Source of the DNA: Clostridiales bacterium
GTDB lineage: Bacteria; Bacillota; Clostridia; Oscillospirales; Oscillospiraceae
Direction of reading: 5' to 3'
Assembly (NCBI GenBank): GCA_003533405.1
Contig: DQDL01000018.1
Coordinates: forward strand, 1-5,604
DNA length: 5,604 nt
A program made the position numbers and the translations under genes. A model generated the notes under the pieces. It worked only from the letters and a program-made list of their open reading frames with translations. It did not search any database and had not been told where the DNA came from. Below, piece after piece: positions 5,474-5,604 of this stretch (position 1 is the stretch's first letter; every line of letters starts with the position of its first letter).

Positions 5474-5604
5474 TTACTCAGCCTCGGCGAGTGCCTTTGC
5501 TTCCTCGATGACCTTCTGCTGGATGTTGCCGGGAGCTTCCTCATAGCGAACAAACTTCAGAGTGAACGAGCCACGACCCTGGGTCATGGAGCGCAGGTCG
5601 ATGG
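5474..5604 (-). CDS. fusA: Elongation factor G (or EF-G-like GTPase), C-terminal ~43 residues
   Basis: The minus strand reads in frame into the window and stops at TAA (5476-5474). The residues IDLRSMTQGRGSF, then FVRYEEAP and a terminal KVIEEAKALAEAE helix, match the end of domain V of EF-G, whose RSMTQGRG strand is nearly invariant. EF-G is the GTPase that drives ribosomal translocation and, with RRF, ribosome recycling. The GTPase domain and domains II-IV lie outside the window. The FVRYEEAP tail differs from the FxHYE-VP ending of classic Bacillus FusA and looks more like the second, EF-G-like paralogue common in Clostridia, so the symbol is family-level only. No str-operon partner (rpsL, rpsG, tuf) follows; a terminator does, which also suits a stand-alone paralogue. 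Confidence 0.85.
   Translation of the reverse strand, partial: IDLRSMTQGRGSFTLKFVRYEEAPGNIQQKVIEEAKALAEAE

Noticed and set aside
5244..5546. Open plus-strand frame of 100 codons
   Set aside because: It runs antisense over the EF-G end and two terminators, with no SD; low-complexity Ser/Phe composition typical of a shadow frame.
1..5604. CRISPR arrays, insertion sequences, tRNA or rRNA genes, phage attachment sites
   Set aside because: No regularly spaced repeats, transposase motifs, terminal inverted repeats or tRNA-like cloverleaf were seen anywhere in the window.

Overview
The window reads as a chromosomal piece of a low-to-moderate GC Firmicute, most likely a class Clostridia gut-type bacterium near Oscillospiraceae/Ruminococcaceae. 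The pointers are a T-box leader with a UUC (Phe) specifier in front of pheS, a YdcC-like lipoprotein/alr/mazF gene order that mirrors Bacillus and its relatives, AGGAGG-type ribosome binding sites, sigma-A type promoters, and a protein style (157-aa beta-rich protein) that I recall from Oscillospiraceae. The family-level placement is inference.

Layout. Positions 1-813 (minus) hold the N-terminal 271 codons of pheS, cut by the window edge. Positions 814-1176 contain no gene but are full of regulation: a T-box leader with its intrinsic terminator, the pheS promoter, and a divergent near-consensus promoter facing right. Positions 1177-3288 (plus) form an apparent operon: a small lipoprotein, alanine racemase (alr), and an EndoA/MazF-family mRNA interferase. 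It is closed by a strong hairpin terminator at 3292-3320. No antitoxin gene lies between alr and mazF. A 157-codon gene of unknown function (3336-3809) follows the terminator directly. Then an extended -10 promoter leads into pdp, pyrimidine-nucleoside phosphorylase (3873-5177). A bidirectional terminator separates pdp from a convergent minus-strand block: a possible 68-aa single-span membrane protein (5216-5422) and, upstream of it, the last ~43 codons of an elongation factor G gene (5474-5604) with its own terminator.

How it works together. pheS responds to uncharged tRNA-Phe. The alr operon couples an envelope lipoprotein and D-alanine supply for peptidoglycan to a toxin-type endoribonuclease. 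pdp is a nucleoside salvage gene with its own promoter. Most of the window is housekeeping. The part most worth a second look is the mazF leader: the toxin appears without a neighbouring antitoxin, starts at TTG, and is preceded by a small perfect hairpin that contains UACAU. UACAU is the pentamer cut by characterised EndoA/MazF proteins of Bacillus, Staphylococcus and Clostridioides, and I found no other copy in the predicted operon transcript by eye.
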